DNA from: Sinotaia quadrata
Taxonomy: Eukaryota; Mollusca; Gastropoda; Architaenioglossa; Viviparidae
Assembly: GCA_028829895.1 (NCBI GenBank)
Contig: CM054178.1
Location: 21,043,006-21,107,005, forward strand
DNA length: 64,000 nt
Direction of reading: 5' to 3'
Made by a program: the position numbers and the translations under genes. The notes under the pieces are model-generated. The model did not search any database and was not told the DNA's origin. It was given only the letters and a program-made list of their open reading frames with translations. Positions 41,201-48,208 of this stretch are shown here, in pieces. Each line of letters begins with the position of its first letter. The first letter of the stretch is position 1.

Positions 41201-44200
41201 GACTAAGAAACAAAATATAAGACTAATAAACCACAAAAATGACCAAACAAGGAGAAAAGGACACAATGGGTTCTTGTGCGTTTCGTTGTAAAGGATTCTA
41301 TTATGGTGTATATTTAGTACATTAAACAAGATACTACCTTTCAGGTTTTAATACTTTTGATAAAGTTTTCAATTTGTTACTGCTTGTTCGAGAGTCAACT
41401 TTAATATTAAGTGTGTGCTTATTTTGTATAGTTGGTTATATGCGTTTGTGCTTTCGTGTGCGTGTGCATATGAGAATATATTCATGTGCATTTGTAAGTT
41501 AATGAGTTATTTATAAATTGTTTTTCACATTTAATTACTTGTTTTAGCAGTAAATAACAACAATATTTTATCAGTACATATTAAGCACACAAAAATGACA
41601 AAAAGCTCACTGTGTTTTAATTACTGTTTTCTATTACTAATTATTTATTGATTGATTTAATTTGTTTATTTTCCATTTGATTGACACATAGTTGTTTGTT
41701 TGGAATGTAAATTTAAAATGTACTTTCCAGTGCAAGGAATACTTACCTCGACAATATGGCATTGTAAAATGAGGTTGGCAAGCGTTGCATACTGCAGTAA
41801 ATTGGTCGCAGGTCTTGTTACAAAATCCGCATGACATATTGCAATGAGATCCGTACCACCCCGCATCGCATGCTGGCACTAAAGATCGATGAAAGGAGAT
41901 ATGAAATGATGTGATTAATTATTTACAATTAGTATTTATTTTGCCTGAGACCATCCTGTCACACAAGCAGACATCGAAACATTTATTATAGGGGTACGTT
42001 CTCTGTTGAGCATCATTATTGCGGTTGCATTATCTATAGGCCTATAGAAACTTCAAACTTGAATAGGGGAGACAGCGTGTGTATATTTGTATCTAAGTAC
42101 CTCATCCGTATTCATGTACGGACACATCACGTGACTTTCTCTATAGCTGGGTTCTCGACGTTAAAATTTAAACTTTAAAATTAAAAATTTAAACGAGGAA
42201 TAAACAGATATATTTCTATTTATTTCTTTATACTTTTGGCCAGAATTATAAAGATCTTTGCAATAACACACCATGATTTGGGGATGTTTCGTTCACTAAC
42301 TTTTTTAATAGATGAGAAGCTTGTGTTCTTTTTTATTGCATCAACAATGGTGTTAAACATTTTTTTCAATGTTTATTTTAATTTTCTTTTAGCATAAATA
42401 TTTCACGTGAAAGGCACTCGAAAGGCATACTCATTTTAGGAGTATTTGGTCACAGCTCTTGTGAAGGTTGACTGGCAACATAATTGCCTCTGATCTCGTG
42501 TTATCGACAAATTCATGAAGAGGTGGATTGCTTGTGAATACACTCTCTGTGCATTCTTTCAATACAACTAGCTATGACGAAAATCTTGGCAATACTTTCA
42601 ATAAACTTTCTTCGCTGAAGTGCAGTTTCGAAGCAAAAGATCTGGTACAGTAAATATAATGTACTGAGAGGTGCAGTTAAAGTTAGTACCAGGGGGATAA
42701 TTAGCTAAAATTACACCTGTGTATCATGGACTGGTAAAATTTAAAGTAGTGTAAGTTTGACTAGTAGCTGAAATTTTAAGCCAGTGAGTGAATGATGGAT
42801 TTGTAAATAAAGAAAAGCTATATCAGGTTGAACTGGTAGATATCAGTTTGCATTAAATCTATAAACATCTGATGACATTGTCTACAGTGGGGTCACAGAA
42901 CATCAAAGGTCACTTGATATAATATCTTCCGGGGCAAGAGATCGTACTCGGCTCGTAAAAACACCTTCCCCCTCCCCCGATGCAAAGTTGGGATTATGTG
43001 CGCTTTGAACCGGCTCGAGTGCAGGTAGGTCAAATTGCTGCACGTAGTTAAGGCCACCGTAGGGTAAACAACGTAATCCATCTCTCCAACGCAAGAGTAC
43101 TCTTGCTGTTCTCAAATAATAGGTTGATATTACTTATCTGTGCATCGATAGAAGCCAGTCATGTGTAACTAGATGTCCATTCATACTTCCTGGCCCGTAA
43201 GTCCGAGTGCGTGCATGACAGGTTGGTGGCTGCGAATTTCTAATATTGAACTATAGAATCAGAAGTCTTGGATTACGGCGACATGATCTAGTCTCGATAT
43301 ATCGATATAGCCTACATCTTCCTGGTTAAATAATTAATTCATTTATACGCACGCCTATATTTAGCTGATTGGTGAATTAAGTACTTGCATTTCATTTTAG
43401 TGCTTCTAAACTGCCGATATTATAGTACTTCACTTTGATACTGCTGATAAAGTTTCCAGATGATAATTATAATGATAGAGATAAAGGTCATCCGAATAAT
43501 TAAGGAGTGCTAATACATAATTAAGGAGTGCTAATACATAATTAAGGAGTACTAATACATAATTAAGGAGTGCTAATACATAATTAAGGAATGCTAATAC
43601 ACACCAATGAGTAGTCCAATGCGTCCAGATGAATGTTTTTGGTATTAAAACAAAAAGCATGACAGCATGATATTGTTTTCTAAGTGGTGACATTATAAAT
43701 GCTATAAATAGCTACACCAGAACTTGTGCATGAGGACCTGGTTGGTCGCCAAGACTATTTCAGCATAAATGTATTGTCCCACCAACAAATATTTTCCCAG
43801 GAAGTGAGATCAACTTACTATTGAACAAACAAGCAACAAGCAATAAACCTGTGGTGGAGTAAATTTGCCTGTCCCTATTTCTAAATTTAATTTTCATATA
43901 ATTTATTAAAGGTCAATGTGACATGACCTTCGGGTACTGCACATGACGATATTTTTTTAAGTACCAGACTTAAATAACAACTAAGGTAAAGAATATCGTT
44001 GCAAAGTATATTTGTCTATCCCTATTTCTAAACTTAATTGTAATATAAATTGTTAAATTGTCGAAGTGACGCGACCTTGAACACTGTCTATGATGGTACT
44101 CTTGTAAGTGTCAGAGTTGGAATAAACACTCGAGTTGAGAATGTTAGAAATTGCTGATAAAAAGCAAACCAGTTCCAACTAGATGAGCAGTTTGTTTTTA

Positions 44201-44973
44201 TCCAATGGCTAATATCTACGAGAAAGAAACCAGCTTATTGGCTGAGATTAAAAGTATACAAGCTGTAGAGAGTTATATGGCTAAACACTTGAATCTGAGG
44301 TGGCAAGAAGTCCGGTCTTGAAACATCGCAAGTTTCTTTTGTCATGGTCCATAGCTGTCGAGCATTAGAGTCTGAGAGTCCCGGATTTAAAATAACGTCA
44401 TCAACAGTTTCAGCATTTGTTAGATCTGGCTGTAGTACAGGCTCGGCATCGGGTACATATATGATCATCTAGCTTTACGTTTGGGTACATTCACTATTTG
44501 ACATGAAGTATCAATACGGTTCGCAAGTTTAACCACATGTTGATATGCACTTTTTATGGATTTTGCTAGCCTTCTCACTGTCCAGTATTCTCACAATATA
44601 GACATGGGTCCCTTAATAGTTCTATTCTATAACAGTTCAAAGGGTGAAAGTTAGTCGAATCCTGTTAGTCAAATACTTTGCACAATGCAAACAAAAGTGC
44701 TGGGCAAATACATATCCCTTTCATGTAGTTAAGCATTTGTTCCCTGATTCTGTTTTTTACAGGGACAAACATCTTTTCTTTCATTGTGCAATATGACTCT
44801 TCTGGTGTGCTGATTGTAAACTATTACAACTGTGTTAAACGCAGGAAGCATTTACCACAGTGTGTAAGTGTAAGGGATACACTCCATTGATGTATGGCAT
44901 AAATGTATGCTGACTACATCGAACATTTTATTGAGCATGGAATTAACTAGAATTTCTATAATTGTTATTCAAC

Positions 44974-45027
<54 letters not shown>

Positions 45028-45216
45028 CTTTGGGTTCATAACTGGAAGGCTATCTGAATAAACTCCCTGGAAACCACAGACTGCACCACTATTCAAAGCA
45101 GCGCTCCTCGGAAGTGCCCACATTCTCCTTAAAACCTTGGATCTCCGAGAATCTTGGTAAGATTCCGAGACCTTGGATCACAACCGACAGTCAAACAGAA
45201 GTCGTGGAAAGAGTCC

Positions 45217-45255
<39 letters not shown>

Positions 45256-46638
45256 GAGGAAGAAGACAAGATGAAGAAGAAAAAATGTCCCCAATATTAC
45301 TTAGTGCTACAGAAAGTGGTGATCAGTGTACTAAGATATTATACAATGAATTATTATAAAGTAGCTCAAATGTAGCTATTGCAATTACATTCTTCGAAAA
45401 TGACTATGCCTTCATAGGAAACGAATATTAGAATATAAGATATAAATATATATAAATATTAGAATATATATTATAATATATATTCTCTGTCAGACAGCAA
45501 TTCATAGTACAATCGTGAATTAGTATACATGTCGTTGATATGAATGCGCCCTCAATTTTGTGGTCACTCACCGTTTGTACACATGCCAGTTATACGATTG
45601 CAGTCATATATTCCTCCATTGCAACGGCCGCAAGGTGTGTCACAGTTTGGATATGGGTACCACCCAGCTGGGCAGTTGCCGTATGGATCTGAGCCAGCAA
45701 ATAAAAACGAACGAGTGGAATAATTTATAAACAAATTCGTGGCTACCCGGATTTTAAATCCGTCCTCGCATTAGTATGCAAACATATTACTGAGGGATTG
45801 GGGTGGTTGGGTAGGTGAACAATAACTTTAGTACAAACATCACTTATAAAGAGTTGAATTTCGCATAAGAATGAAGAAAGTGAAATAAAATAATTTAGGA
45901 ATATTTTAAAGAAAGAAATACTTTAAAACTGTTTGATAGGAAACACTGTAATACCTTTACTTAGCACATTTCATAATGTTGCTTTTCTAAGCAATGTTGA
46001 CAAACATATTTCAGGTTTGATTCATAAACACGTGACACATTTCATTCGATAAAACATATGATGAAAATAATAGAAAGGGTTCGTTTAATTGCCCCTGCTG
46101 TCAGCTCACTTGGCGCATCGTACAAAAGTAACAGAAATTAAGAGAGTAGACTCCCCTTCACTTACAGACACGTGGTTGTGCTGAAATGATCACGCATCGC
46201 TCTTGTCCCTGGACACGTGACGTAACCAGGACTAAATCAGTATAGCTGAGCAGTCACGGACTAAAAGTTTTCTGGGTGAGAGCAGTGAATAGCAATTAAA
46301 ACTAACCGGCAATACGAGGTCCTGTGACCGCCTGTTATAAAAAGGAGTTTAGCATTAAGTTATACTTCACTAACCGGCAATACGAGGCCCTGTGTCCGCA
46401 TGTTATGAAAAGGAGTTTAGCGCGAAGCTATACAGAATGTGTGGAAACTCGTCTGATATTAACAAAACCCAGGTGTAAAATATTCATACAACGCAATGTG
46501 CTATGCGTCACGTACTAGTTATTTTTTGTACCTGTGCAAGTGTGTGAACGCGAACATGTGTGTTTGCATGTGTGTGCATACAAATTGGCATCTGTGTCTA
46601 TCTGCGTGCATGTGTGTTGCGTGTGTCCTTTTGAGTGT

Positions 46639-46691
<53 letters not shown>

Positions 46692-48133
46692 GAGAATTTG
46701 AATGAATATTGAAGTTTGAATTATAAGTGGGTAGGTGTGATTATCATGTGATATTTTGCTCCTTACATGTGAATTTAAATTTTACACTGATAACATAATT
46801 ATCAGTCACTGAGAACGAGCACTCGTCTATTACATGTTTACGAAAGAAACTGATTGCGGTCAACGCGGGTATCTGAACACATGGATTAACACTCGTACGT
46901 ACACAATATACAAATGTAACACAGCACACTGTAGCAGTAGACGCGCCAACTCAATAATTATTATGCCAGTAGATTATGTAAGGATTACGTAAGGAAATAA
47001 TAATGCATATCATTACATCTTTAAGATGAAATTAGCAATGAAGTAAGGGCAAGTATGCCGATTTCTCTAGTTAGTGCATTCTGGTCTTCATCTGAAATGA
47101 ACATGTGATTTGACTATAATATATAATATATAATTTGACTATATAACAATATATAAATTACAGATTTGCATGCATCAAATGTCCATAGTCTTAGATGTTG
47201 AGAGAGGGGACATCCGGATGATTATTGATGATCCTTTCATCAGTGTGAACATATTTCACATTGAAATAAAGAGAAGAGTTTCTGTAGCATTAAGAAAAGT
47301 CAAAGGTTCTATAGTGATGCACACGACATGTGCTAAATTAATTGTAATGTAGGCATTGTGTAACTCTCGAATCAGGTTTGAGGCAGAACACATAAGGTGA
47401 GACGACAATAACTTCGTCAGTTAGCATGCTTGACTATTTATCTTAAAACCAAAACTACGAATGTACGAACACACTGATAGTTGTGGCGATAACTTGTGAT
47501 TTTTATCAAGGTACAGGAGTCTGCATCATCAACAGGCAGTTAATTATAAATATAATTCCAATTATTTCCACAATTAATTACAAATATAATTCAAATCTTT
47601 ATCTCACAGCTAGTTCCGGAAATAAATGCGTAATAGAAAATATTTTCAGTTGTGCTATTTAAAATTTTATGGTGTCTTTTATAAATGTTAACCCTTATCT
47701 CTTTTGGAAAAGATAAAATATGTACTTTGCAAATAAGTGTATTTTATTATGAATGTATTTCTTAATAATATATTATATTTTAGTTATGTTTCAAAATACA
47801 ATTGCATGAATTATTTTTACGAAGCTGGTTGACAACGACTGATACACAAAATAATTCCAATTGCTTCATATAATAGTTATTTCAATTTTAACTTAATCAG
47901 ATTACTTTTAATAGAAATCAATCAATATGCAAATCATTACCGCGCGTGCACACTCACACACACACACGCACACGCACGCACGCACACTAGCTCTAAGTCT
48001 GCCTGTTATTGGTTAAAATTTTAATCTTACTTGGAGTTGTGCTTGAATTGGCATTGTTCATCGTAATGCACAAGAAAACCGTGACGCTGAAGAGAAAAAG
48101 CATTTGGGACACTTTTTCTGAAAGTATGGACAT
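12821..48133 (-). CDS. Multiple EGF-like domain receptor, type I membrane protein (complete, 21 exons)
   Basis: Predicted cell-surface receptor assembled by hand from 21 exons. Coding exons total 2892 nt, giving 963 residues plus a TGA stop, and every junction keeps phase with GT-AG borders. Layout: signal peptide about 1-28; 17 EGF-like modules (residues 35-786), the first with 6 and the other 16 with 8 cysteines; transmembrane helix about 798-820; cytoplasmic tail 821-963. Modules follow C-x(n)-C-x2/3-C-G-x-C-x(n)-C-x5/6-C-x1/3-C-x(n)-C, close to MEGF10/Draper/CED-1/SCARF proteins, which act in engulfment and adhesion; many mollusc receptors use the same module. No kinase or phosphatase domain is present. 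The tail has several YxxP and YxxI/V motifs, which suggests phosphotyrosine signalling. Introns run from about 480 bp to 3.7 kb and hold most of the repeats listed here. A paralogue starts about 7 kb downstream. Function is inferred; the exon model is strongly supported by frame and phase. Confidence 0.85.
13201..15327. other. Intron 20
   Basis: Intron between the two tail exons. A GAT/GGT-rich low-complexity stretch occupies about 13560-13800; otherwise nothing recognised. Confidence 0.6.
15328..15377 (-). CDS. Exon 20: short cytoplasmic exon
   Basis: 50 nt, phase 2 in and phase 1 out, residues 821-837: RKCAWSAMSNNNRSPPE. It has a pyrimidine-rich acceptor ctcAG and donor GTATGT. It joins the membrane exon to the last exon in frame, and the basic RK just after the helix fits a stop-transfer signal. 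Support is phase and splice signals only. Confidence 0.7.
16515..16610 (-). repeat. Dispersed repeat family, short head fragment
   Basis: On the minus strand it reads AGTAAATTTGACATTCTC, then AATATAAATTGTTAAATTGT, then AGTGACCCGACCTTG. Confidence 0.65.
16905..17080. repeat. 42-bp minisatellite, 4 copies
   Basis: Nearly identical units with CCTGAGTATATATTCCAAAA. Divisible by 3, hence chance ORFs on both strands. Confidence 0.95.
17658..17985. repeat. 36-bp minisatellite, about 9 copies, next to the exon 19 donor
   Basis: Unit with GGACTATTACGTACGTATAA. The array ends about 11 bases from the 5' splice site of the membrane exon. Chance ORFs on the minus strand result from the 36-bp period. Confidence 0.95.
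17997..18099 (-). CDS. Exon 19: juxtamembrane stalk and transmembrane helix
   Basis: 103 nt, phase 1 in and phase 2 out, residues 787-820. It reads VDDYLPQQYPQ and then a hydrophobic stretch from FVVYIVVAAIGLI to LLIVVY (about 798-820), with Arg821 completed in the next exon. Acceptor tctAG, donor GTCAGT. Minisatellites begin within about 20 bases of both ends. Confidence 0.85.
18118..18292. repeat. 43-bp minisatellite, 4 copies, next to the exon 19 acceptor
   Basis: CGTGTACATTATTTCATTGT recurs every 43 bp from 18121. It begins about 20 bases upstream (minus-strand sense) of the 3' splice site of exon 19. Confidence 0.92.
18652..19770 (+). repeat. Dispersed repeat family, long copy A (about 1.1 kb)
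   Basis: Same order of segments as copy B at 39603-40440: a head with TCCCTATTTCTAAACTTAAT, a middle with AGTCTCACACTTGTTCATA and TCTAATCACTTTGA, then ATGAATTCCATTT, and a tail with GTGACTTGTTGCAAACTGCA. An internal 46-bp stretch is doubled (19430-19520). It carries no recognisable protein; it lies in intron 18. Class unknown; an LTR or non-autonomous element is possible. Confidence 0.75.
19910..20050 (-). CDS. Exon 18: EGF-like module 17 (membrane-proximal)
   Basis: 141 nt, phase 1-1, residues 740-786, eight cysteines. It has CKPGYMELNCSVKCGNC, CNRLTGQCSSGC and the end HWSGAKCMFK. Acceptor ctgcAG, donor GTAAGG. It is the last ectodomain module before the membrane exon. Confidence 0.84.
20051..21358. 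other. Intron 17
   Basis: AT-rich with a short GA-rich run near 21185-21215. Nothing else recognised. Confidence 0.6.
21359..21496 (-). CDS. Exon 17: EGF-like module 16
   Basis: 138 nt, phase 1-1, residues 694-739, eight cysteines. It has CPNNYYGENCEEECGYC and ends CPDGC..YVDNFCSS. The GW after the seventh cysteine is missing, so this is the most divergent complete module. Donor GTAAGT. Confidence 0.82.
21914..22235. repeat. 63-bp minisatellite, about 5 copies
   Basis: Units share GATAGTGTCATTTT and TGCATTATTATTACAAGTAT; period 63, the last shorter by one. Confidence 0.92.
22375..22645. repeat. 31-bp minisatellite, about 9 copies
   Basis: Units share TTCGTCACTAGTACGTTTGG; the ends are degenerate. 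Confidence 0.92.
23622..23756 (-). CDS. Exon 16: EGF-like module 15
   Basis: 135 nt, phase 1-1, residues 649-693, eight cysteines. It has ECDSGSYGDNCTKKCDHC (Asp replaces the usual Gly after Cys3), CNKQNGICTTKC and the end GWNGTLCDQ. Donor GTAAGC. Confidence 0.84.
23757..24758. other. Intron 15
   Basis: Loosely repetitive: segments with GGTCACAA followed by CATTCCCAT recur about every 80-90 bp from roughly 24100 to 24750, an old degenerate tandem array. No exon seen. Confidence 0.45.
24759..24890 (-). CDS. Exon 15: EGF-like module 14
   Basis: 132 nt, phase 1-1, residues 605-648, eight cysteines. It has CVDTTYGQDCMNKCGNC, CDKTNGWCTC and the end GWKAPLCAE. Acceptor ttccAG, donor GTATTTAT. An 11-copy 79-bp array starts about 90 bases upstream of its 3' splice site. 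Confidence 0.84.
24982..25855. repeat. 79-bp minisatellite, 11 copies
   Basis: CATAATGTATCCTGGATGAG recurs every 79 bp from 24984, nearly identical, which suggests recent expansion. In intron 14, about 90 bp upstream of the exon 15 acceptor. Confidence 0.96.
26564..26692 (-). CDS. Exon 14: EGF-like module 13
   Basis: 129 nt, phase 1-1, residues 562-604, eight cysteines. It has ECPDSYYGQNC, GCGHC, CNKTTGECAC and the end GWTPPLCQN. It ends with T before GTAAGACG, so the junction codon differs from the usual Gly. Confidence 0.84.
26693..27212. other. Intron 13
   Basis: 520 bp; a segment with ATTTACGTGCAAACGTCAAG is doubled at about 26993-27110. Nothing else seen. Confidence 0.6.
27213..27344 (-). 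CDS. Exon 13: EGF-like module 12
   Basis: 132 nt, phase 1-1, residues 518-561, eight cysteines. It has ECRDGNYGPECLGECGHC, CNKSNGHCTC and the end GFEPPLCQE. Acceptor gtttAG, donor GTAATAAT. The preceding intron holds the 1.31-kb inverted-repeat transposon. Confidence 0.85.
27716..27798. repeat. (GA)n followed by (GGGA)n
   Basis: Pure GA dinucleotides pass into GGGA tetranucleotides. Confidence 0.95.
28233..29542. mobile_element. 1.31-kb DNA transposon with 34-bp perfect terminal inverted repeats
   Basis: The left end 28233-28266 (starting TGTGACCTGTCACC) is the exact reverse complement of 29509-29542. The dinucleotide TA flanks both sides (28231-28232 and 29543-29544), consistent with a TA target duplication. 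It is too short for a normal transposase gene and only a 73-codon acidic ORF is intact, so it is probably non-autonomous. Superfamily not assigned. Confidence 0.85.
28755..28976 (+). CDS. Small acidic ORF inside the inverted-repeat element
   Basis: 73 residues, MRNANMEKRIANLLNSC to TTADDN. The first half is helical-looking and charged (ILEKESIQIKDLISDYF); the second is Ser/Asp/Glu-rich (SSESDTDSESRD) ending in a Lys-rich patch. It could be the N-terminal end of a lost transposase. Expression is unproven. Confidence 0.4.
   Translation: MRNANMEKRIANLLNSCKESNILEKESIQIKDLISDYFANEDVADGFSSESDTDSESRDRTTKKTKQTTADDN
29858..29960. repeat. (CA)n microsatellite
   Basis: About 100 bp of CA with two interruptions. 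Confidence 0.97.
30014..30145 (-). CDS. Exon 12: EGF-like module 11 (third of triplicated unit, copy 3)
   Basis: 132 nt, phase 1-1, residues 474-517, eight cysteines. It has ECPDGAYGINCTGTCGKC and ends CTANFVMSLCQ. Its 3' splice site and first bases lie inside a 59-bp tandem repeat running into the upstream intron (30139-30320). Donor GTAAAGC. Confidence 0.85.
30139..30320. repeat. 59-bp minisatellite copying the exon 12 3' splice site
   Basis: GGGCACTCTGAAAG recurs at 30139, 30198 and 30257, with a partial unit at about 30316. The first occurrence spans the true acceptor: on the minus strand CTTTCAG then AGTGCCC, with AGTGCCC exonic. The other units are perfect decoys of the acceptor plus seven exonic bases. 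Confidence 0.93.
30321..31682. other. Intron 11 remainder
   Basis: Contains two direct duplications (about 30680-30845, unit about 86 bp; 31004-31175, unit 90 bp) and the 30-bp array. No exon seen. Confidence 0.6.
31283..31672. repeat. 30-bp minisatellite, about 13 copies, next to the exon 11 donor
   Basis: Unit with CTTTTAATTTAACTATCGCT. It ends about 10 bases from the exon 11 5' splice site. Confidence 0.95.
31683..31811 (-). CDS. Exon 11: EGF-like module 10 (second of triplicated unit, copy 3)
   Basis: 129 nt, phase 1-1, residues 431-473, eight cysteines. It has CDDGYYGDGCSEVCGHC and ends CVSGWQAPKCID. Donor GTAATTAC. A 30-bp minisatellite begins about 10-15 bases inside the following intron. 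Confidence 0.85.
32085..32215. repeat. GGT/GAT trinucleotide low complexity
   Basis: Runs of GGT, GAA and GAT in intron 10; the minus-strand ORF over it is a serine/histidine artefact. Confidence 0.9.
32455..32912. repeat. 66-bp minisatellite, about 7 copies
   Basis: TTACGCCAAGCTTTGCTCCA recurs every 66 bp from 32521. In intron 10. Confidence 0.95.
33259..33399 (-). CDS. Exon 10: EGF-like module 9 (first of triplicated unit, copy 3)
   Basis: 141 nt, phase 1-1, residues 384-430, eight cysteines. It has ECKTGFYLTGQTCTECGHC and ends GCRPGWKGDQCNE. The donor is taken as GTCAGTAC, one codon later than in sister exons. An earlier GT would drop the last cysteine, so this choice is preferred. Confidence 0.8.
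33400..34254. other. Intron 9
   Basis: Contains a GT/GC run (33671-33725) and an 83-bp direct duplication with TTGATTCGCA and GTGTGTCTATATA (33820-33985). Confidence 0.6.
34255..34386 (-). CDS. Exon 9: EGF-like module 8 (third of triplicated unit, copy 2)
   Basis: 132 nt, phase 1-1, residues 340-383, eight cysteines. It has ACSNGYYGPNCTGVCGHC and ends CAANFTSPLCQ. The donor GTCATGAT fits the consensus poorly after the GT, but it is at the position expected from exons 6 and 12. Confidence 0.82.
34867..34992 (-). CDS. Exon 8: EGF-like module 7 (second of triplicated unit, copy 2)
   Basis: 126 nt, phase 1-1, residues 298-339, eight cysteines. It has ECADGYYGNCSQACGHC and ends CHSGWQPPICQE. It is the shortest of the 8-cysteine exons. 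Donor GTACGC. Confidence 0.85.
35465..35660. repeat. 30-bp minisatellite, about 6 copies
   Basis: Unit with GTGTTAATGTTCTATAACCC. Confidence 0.95.
35692..36045. repeat. 29-bp minisatellite, about 12 copies
   Basis: Unit with GGTTACATTTCTTATAGTAA, lying only about 30 bp beyond the previous array. Confidence 0.95.
36483..36620 (-). CDS. Exon 7: EGF-like module 6 (first of triplicated unit, copy 2)
   Basis: 138 nt, phase 1-1, residues 252-297, eight cysteines. It has ECESGFYASGGTCAPCGHC, CNKTTGYCDSC and the end GWTGARCNQ. The two-residue spacing between cysteines 2 and 3 matches exons 4 and 10. Donor GTAAACAC. Confidence 0.85.
36621..37336. other. Intron 6
   Basis: AT-rich; short GT-rich stretch near 36820-36870 and a T run near 37290-37316. 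No exon seen. Confidence 0.6.
37337..37468 (-). CDS. Exon 6: EGF-like module 5 (third of triplicated unit)
   Basis: 132 nt, phase 1-1, residues 208-251, eight cysteines. It contains CTSGTYGVNCTGTCGKC and ends CPQCAVNFLAPLCQ. It shares NCTGxCGxC and xNFxxxLCQG with exons 9 and 12. Donor GTAGAC. A long T run (about 37290-37316) lies just inside the following intron. Confidence 0.85.
37469..38247. other. Intron 5
   Basis: No repeat or exon recognised beyond short GT-rich text near 37755-37815. Confidence 0.6.
38248..38376 (-). CDS. Exon 5: EGF-like module 4 (second of triplicated unit)
   Basis: 129 nt, phase 1-1, residues 165-207, eight cysteines. It contains CDDGYFGYNCSQACGHC and ends CQQGWQPPTCQK. 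Closest to exons 8 and 11, which share CS(Q/E)xCGHC and GWQxP. The acceptor gtgcAG is abutted by a 52-bp minisatellite. Donor GTTTAG. Confidence 0.85.
38383..38750. repeat. 52-bp minisatellite, about 7 copies, next to the exon 5 acceptor
   Basis: Unit with AGACAAACGAAAAATAATTA. It starts 6-7 bases from the exon 5 3' splice site. On the minus strand each unit carries TTCTAATTATTTTTCGTTTG, which looks like a branch point plus pyrimidine tract. Confidence 0.95.
39161..39301 (-). CDS. Exon 4: EGF-like module 3 (first of triplicated unit)
   Basis: 141 nt, phase 1-1, residues 118-164, eight cysteines. It has the core NTCIECGHC and the end GCAPGWKGSLCNQG. The second and third cysteines are two residues apart, as in exons 7 and 10 only. 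The acceptor chosen is gtgtcAG before TGTGCAGC; a nearer AG would break the phase. Donor GTTAGT. Confidence 0.85.
39603..40440 (+). repeat. Dispersed repeat family, long copy B (about 0.85 kb)
   Basis: Colinear with copy A over its length, with many point differences and small indels. Head motif TATTTTTAAACTTAATTGTT, tail motif ATGACTTGTTGCAAACTGCC. Located in intron 3. Confidence 0.75.
40965..41225. repeat. 21-bp minisatellite, about 12 copies
   Basis: Unit AATAAAACAATAAGACTAAG with small variants, in intron 3. The minus-strand ORFs made of FLVLL repeats are artefacts. Confidence 0.95.
41747..41878 (-). CDS. Exon 3: EGF-like module 2
   Basis: 132 nt, phase 1-1, residues 74-117, eight cysteines. 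It starts VPACDAGWYGSHC, has the core SCGFCNKTC, and ends PHFTMPYCRG. Donor GTAAGT. The end (C-x2-C plus HFTxPxC) resembles exons 6, 9 and 12, so it may be the founder or a relic of that module type. Confidence 0.85.
43487..43605. repeat. 21-bp minisatellite, 5 copies
   Basis: Unit with ATAATTAAGGAGTGCTAATA. Confidence 0.93.
43850..44200 (+). repeat. Dispersed repeat family, head-only copy with doubled head
   Basis: TCCCTATTTCTAAA plus TTAATT occurs at about 43875 and again about 145 bp later at about 44017, followed by the GTGACGCGACCTTG and GTGTCAGAGTTGGAATAAAC segments. Located in intron 2. Confidence 0.7.
44235..44900 (-). pseudogene. Possible retrotransposon pol remnant
   Basis: The minus-strand ORF 44468-44235 reads EPVLQPDLTNAETVDDVILN and LNPGLSDSNARQLWTM, similar in style to the linker before the reverse transcriptase in Ty3/Gypsy pol proteins. 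Upstream, broken frames include SAYQHVVKLANRI and VPVKNRIREQML. No catalytic motif is visible, so this is a weak call. Confidence 0.35.
44975..45027. repeat. (GT)n microsatellite
   Basis: About 50 bp of pure GT in intron 2. Confidence 0.97.
45572..45688 (-). CDS. Exon 2: N-terminal EGF-like module (6 cysteines)
   Basis: 117 nt, phase 1 in and out, acceptor ggctcAG, donor GTGAGTGA. It reads from NPYGNCPAGWYPYPNC to TGMCTNG (residues 35-73). It has six cysteines and lacks the last two of the usual module. The paralogue's exon 2 (5081-5197) has the same length, phase and six-cysteine form, and shares the YPYP and CNR-TG-CTNG segments. Confidence 0.85.
45689..48030. other. Intron 1
   Basis: Contains a doubled segment with ACTAACCGGCAATACGAGG (46305-46430), a GT microsatellite (46639-46690) and a CA/GC-rich run (47945-47990). 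No further exon is needed for phase. Confidence 0.6.
46639..46690. repeat. (GT)n microsatellite
   Basis: About 50 bp of pure GT. Confidence 0.97.
48031..48133 (-). CDS. Exon 1: signal peptide
   Basis: The ATG at 48133 is the first Met after an in-frame TAG. It begins MSILSEKVSQMLFLFSVTVF and continues with a hydrophobic core, then NNANSSTTP. The exon ends in phase 1 at GTAAGATT. Met11 is a possible alternative start that would give a more compact signal peptide. The exon pairs in position, phase and terminal STT motif with the first exon of the downstream paralogue (5467-5554). The transcription start was not identified. Confidence 0.8.
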
Positions 48134-48208
48134 CTTCAATGAACACGAGGTTGTCGTTCTTAATCCCAACTGGCACTACACTTAACACCGACGAATCTAA
48201 AACTGAAA

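Larger units (their letters stand above)
41879..45571. other. Intron 2
   Basis: The longest intron (3.7 kb). It contains a 21-bp array (43487-43605), a dispersed-repeat copy, a possible retroelement remnant, a GT microsatellite (44975-45027) and an (AAT)n run (45220-45255). The segment 42890-43130 is open in two minus-strand frames and more GC-rich than its surroundings, so it may be an unidentified repeat. Confidence 0.55.

Noticed and set aside
42893..43115. Two overlapping minus-strand ORFs, possible exon in intron 2
   Set aside because: No cysteine pattern, and it is not needed for phase; probably an unidentified repeat.
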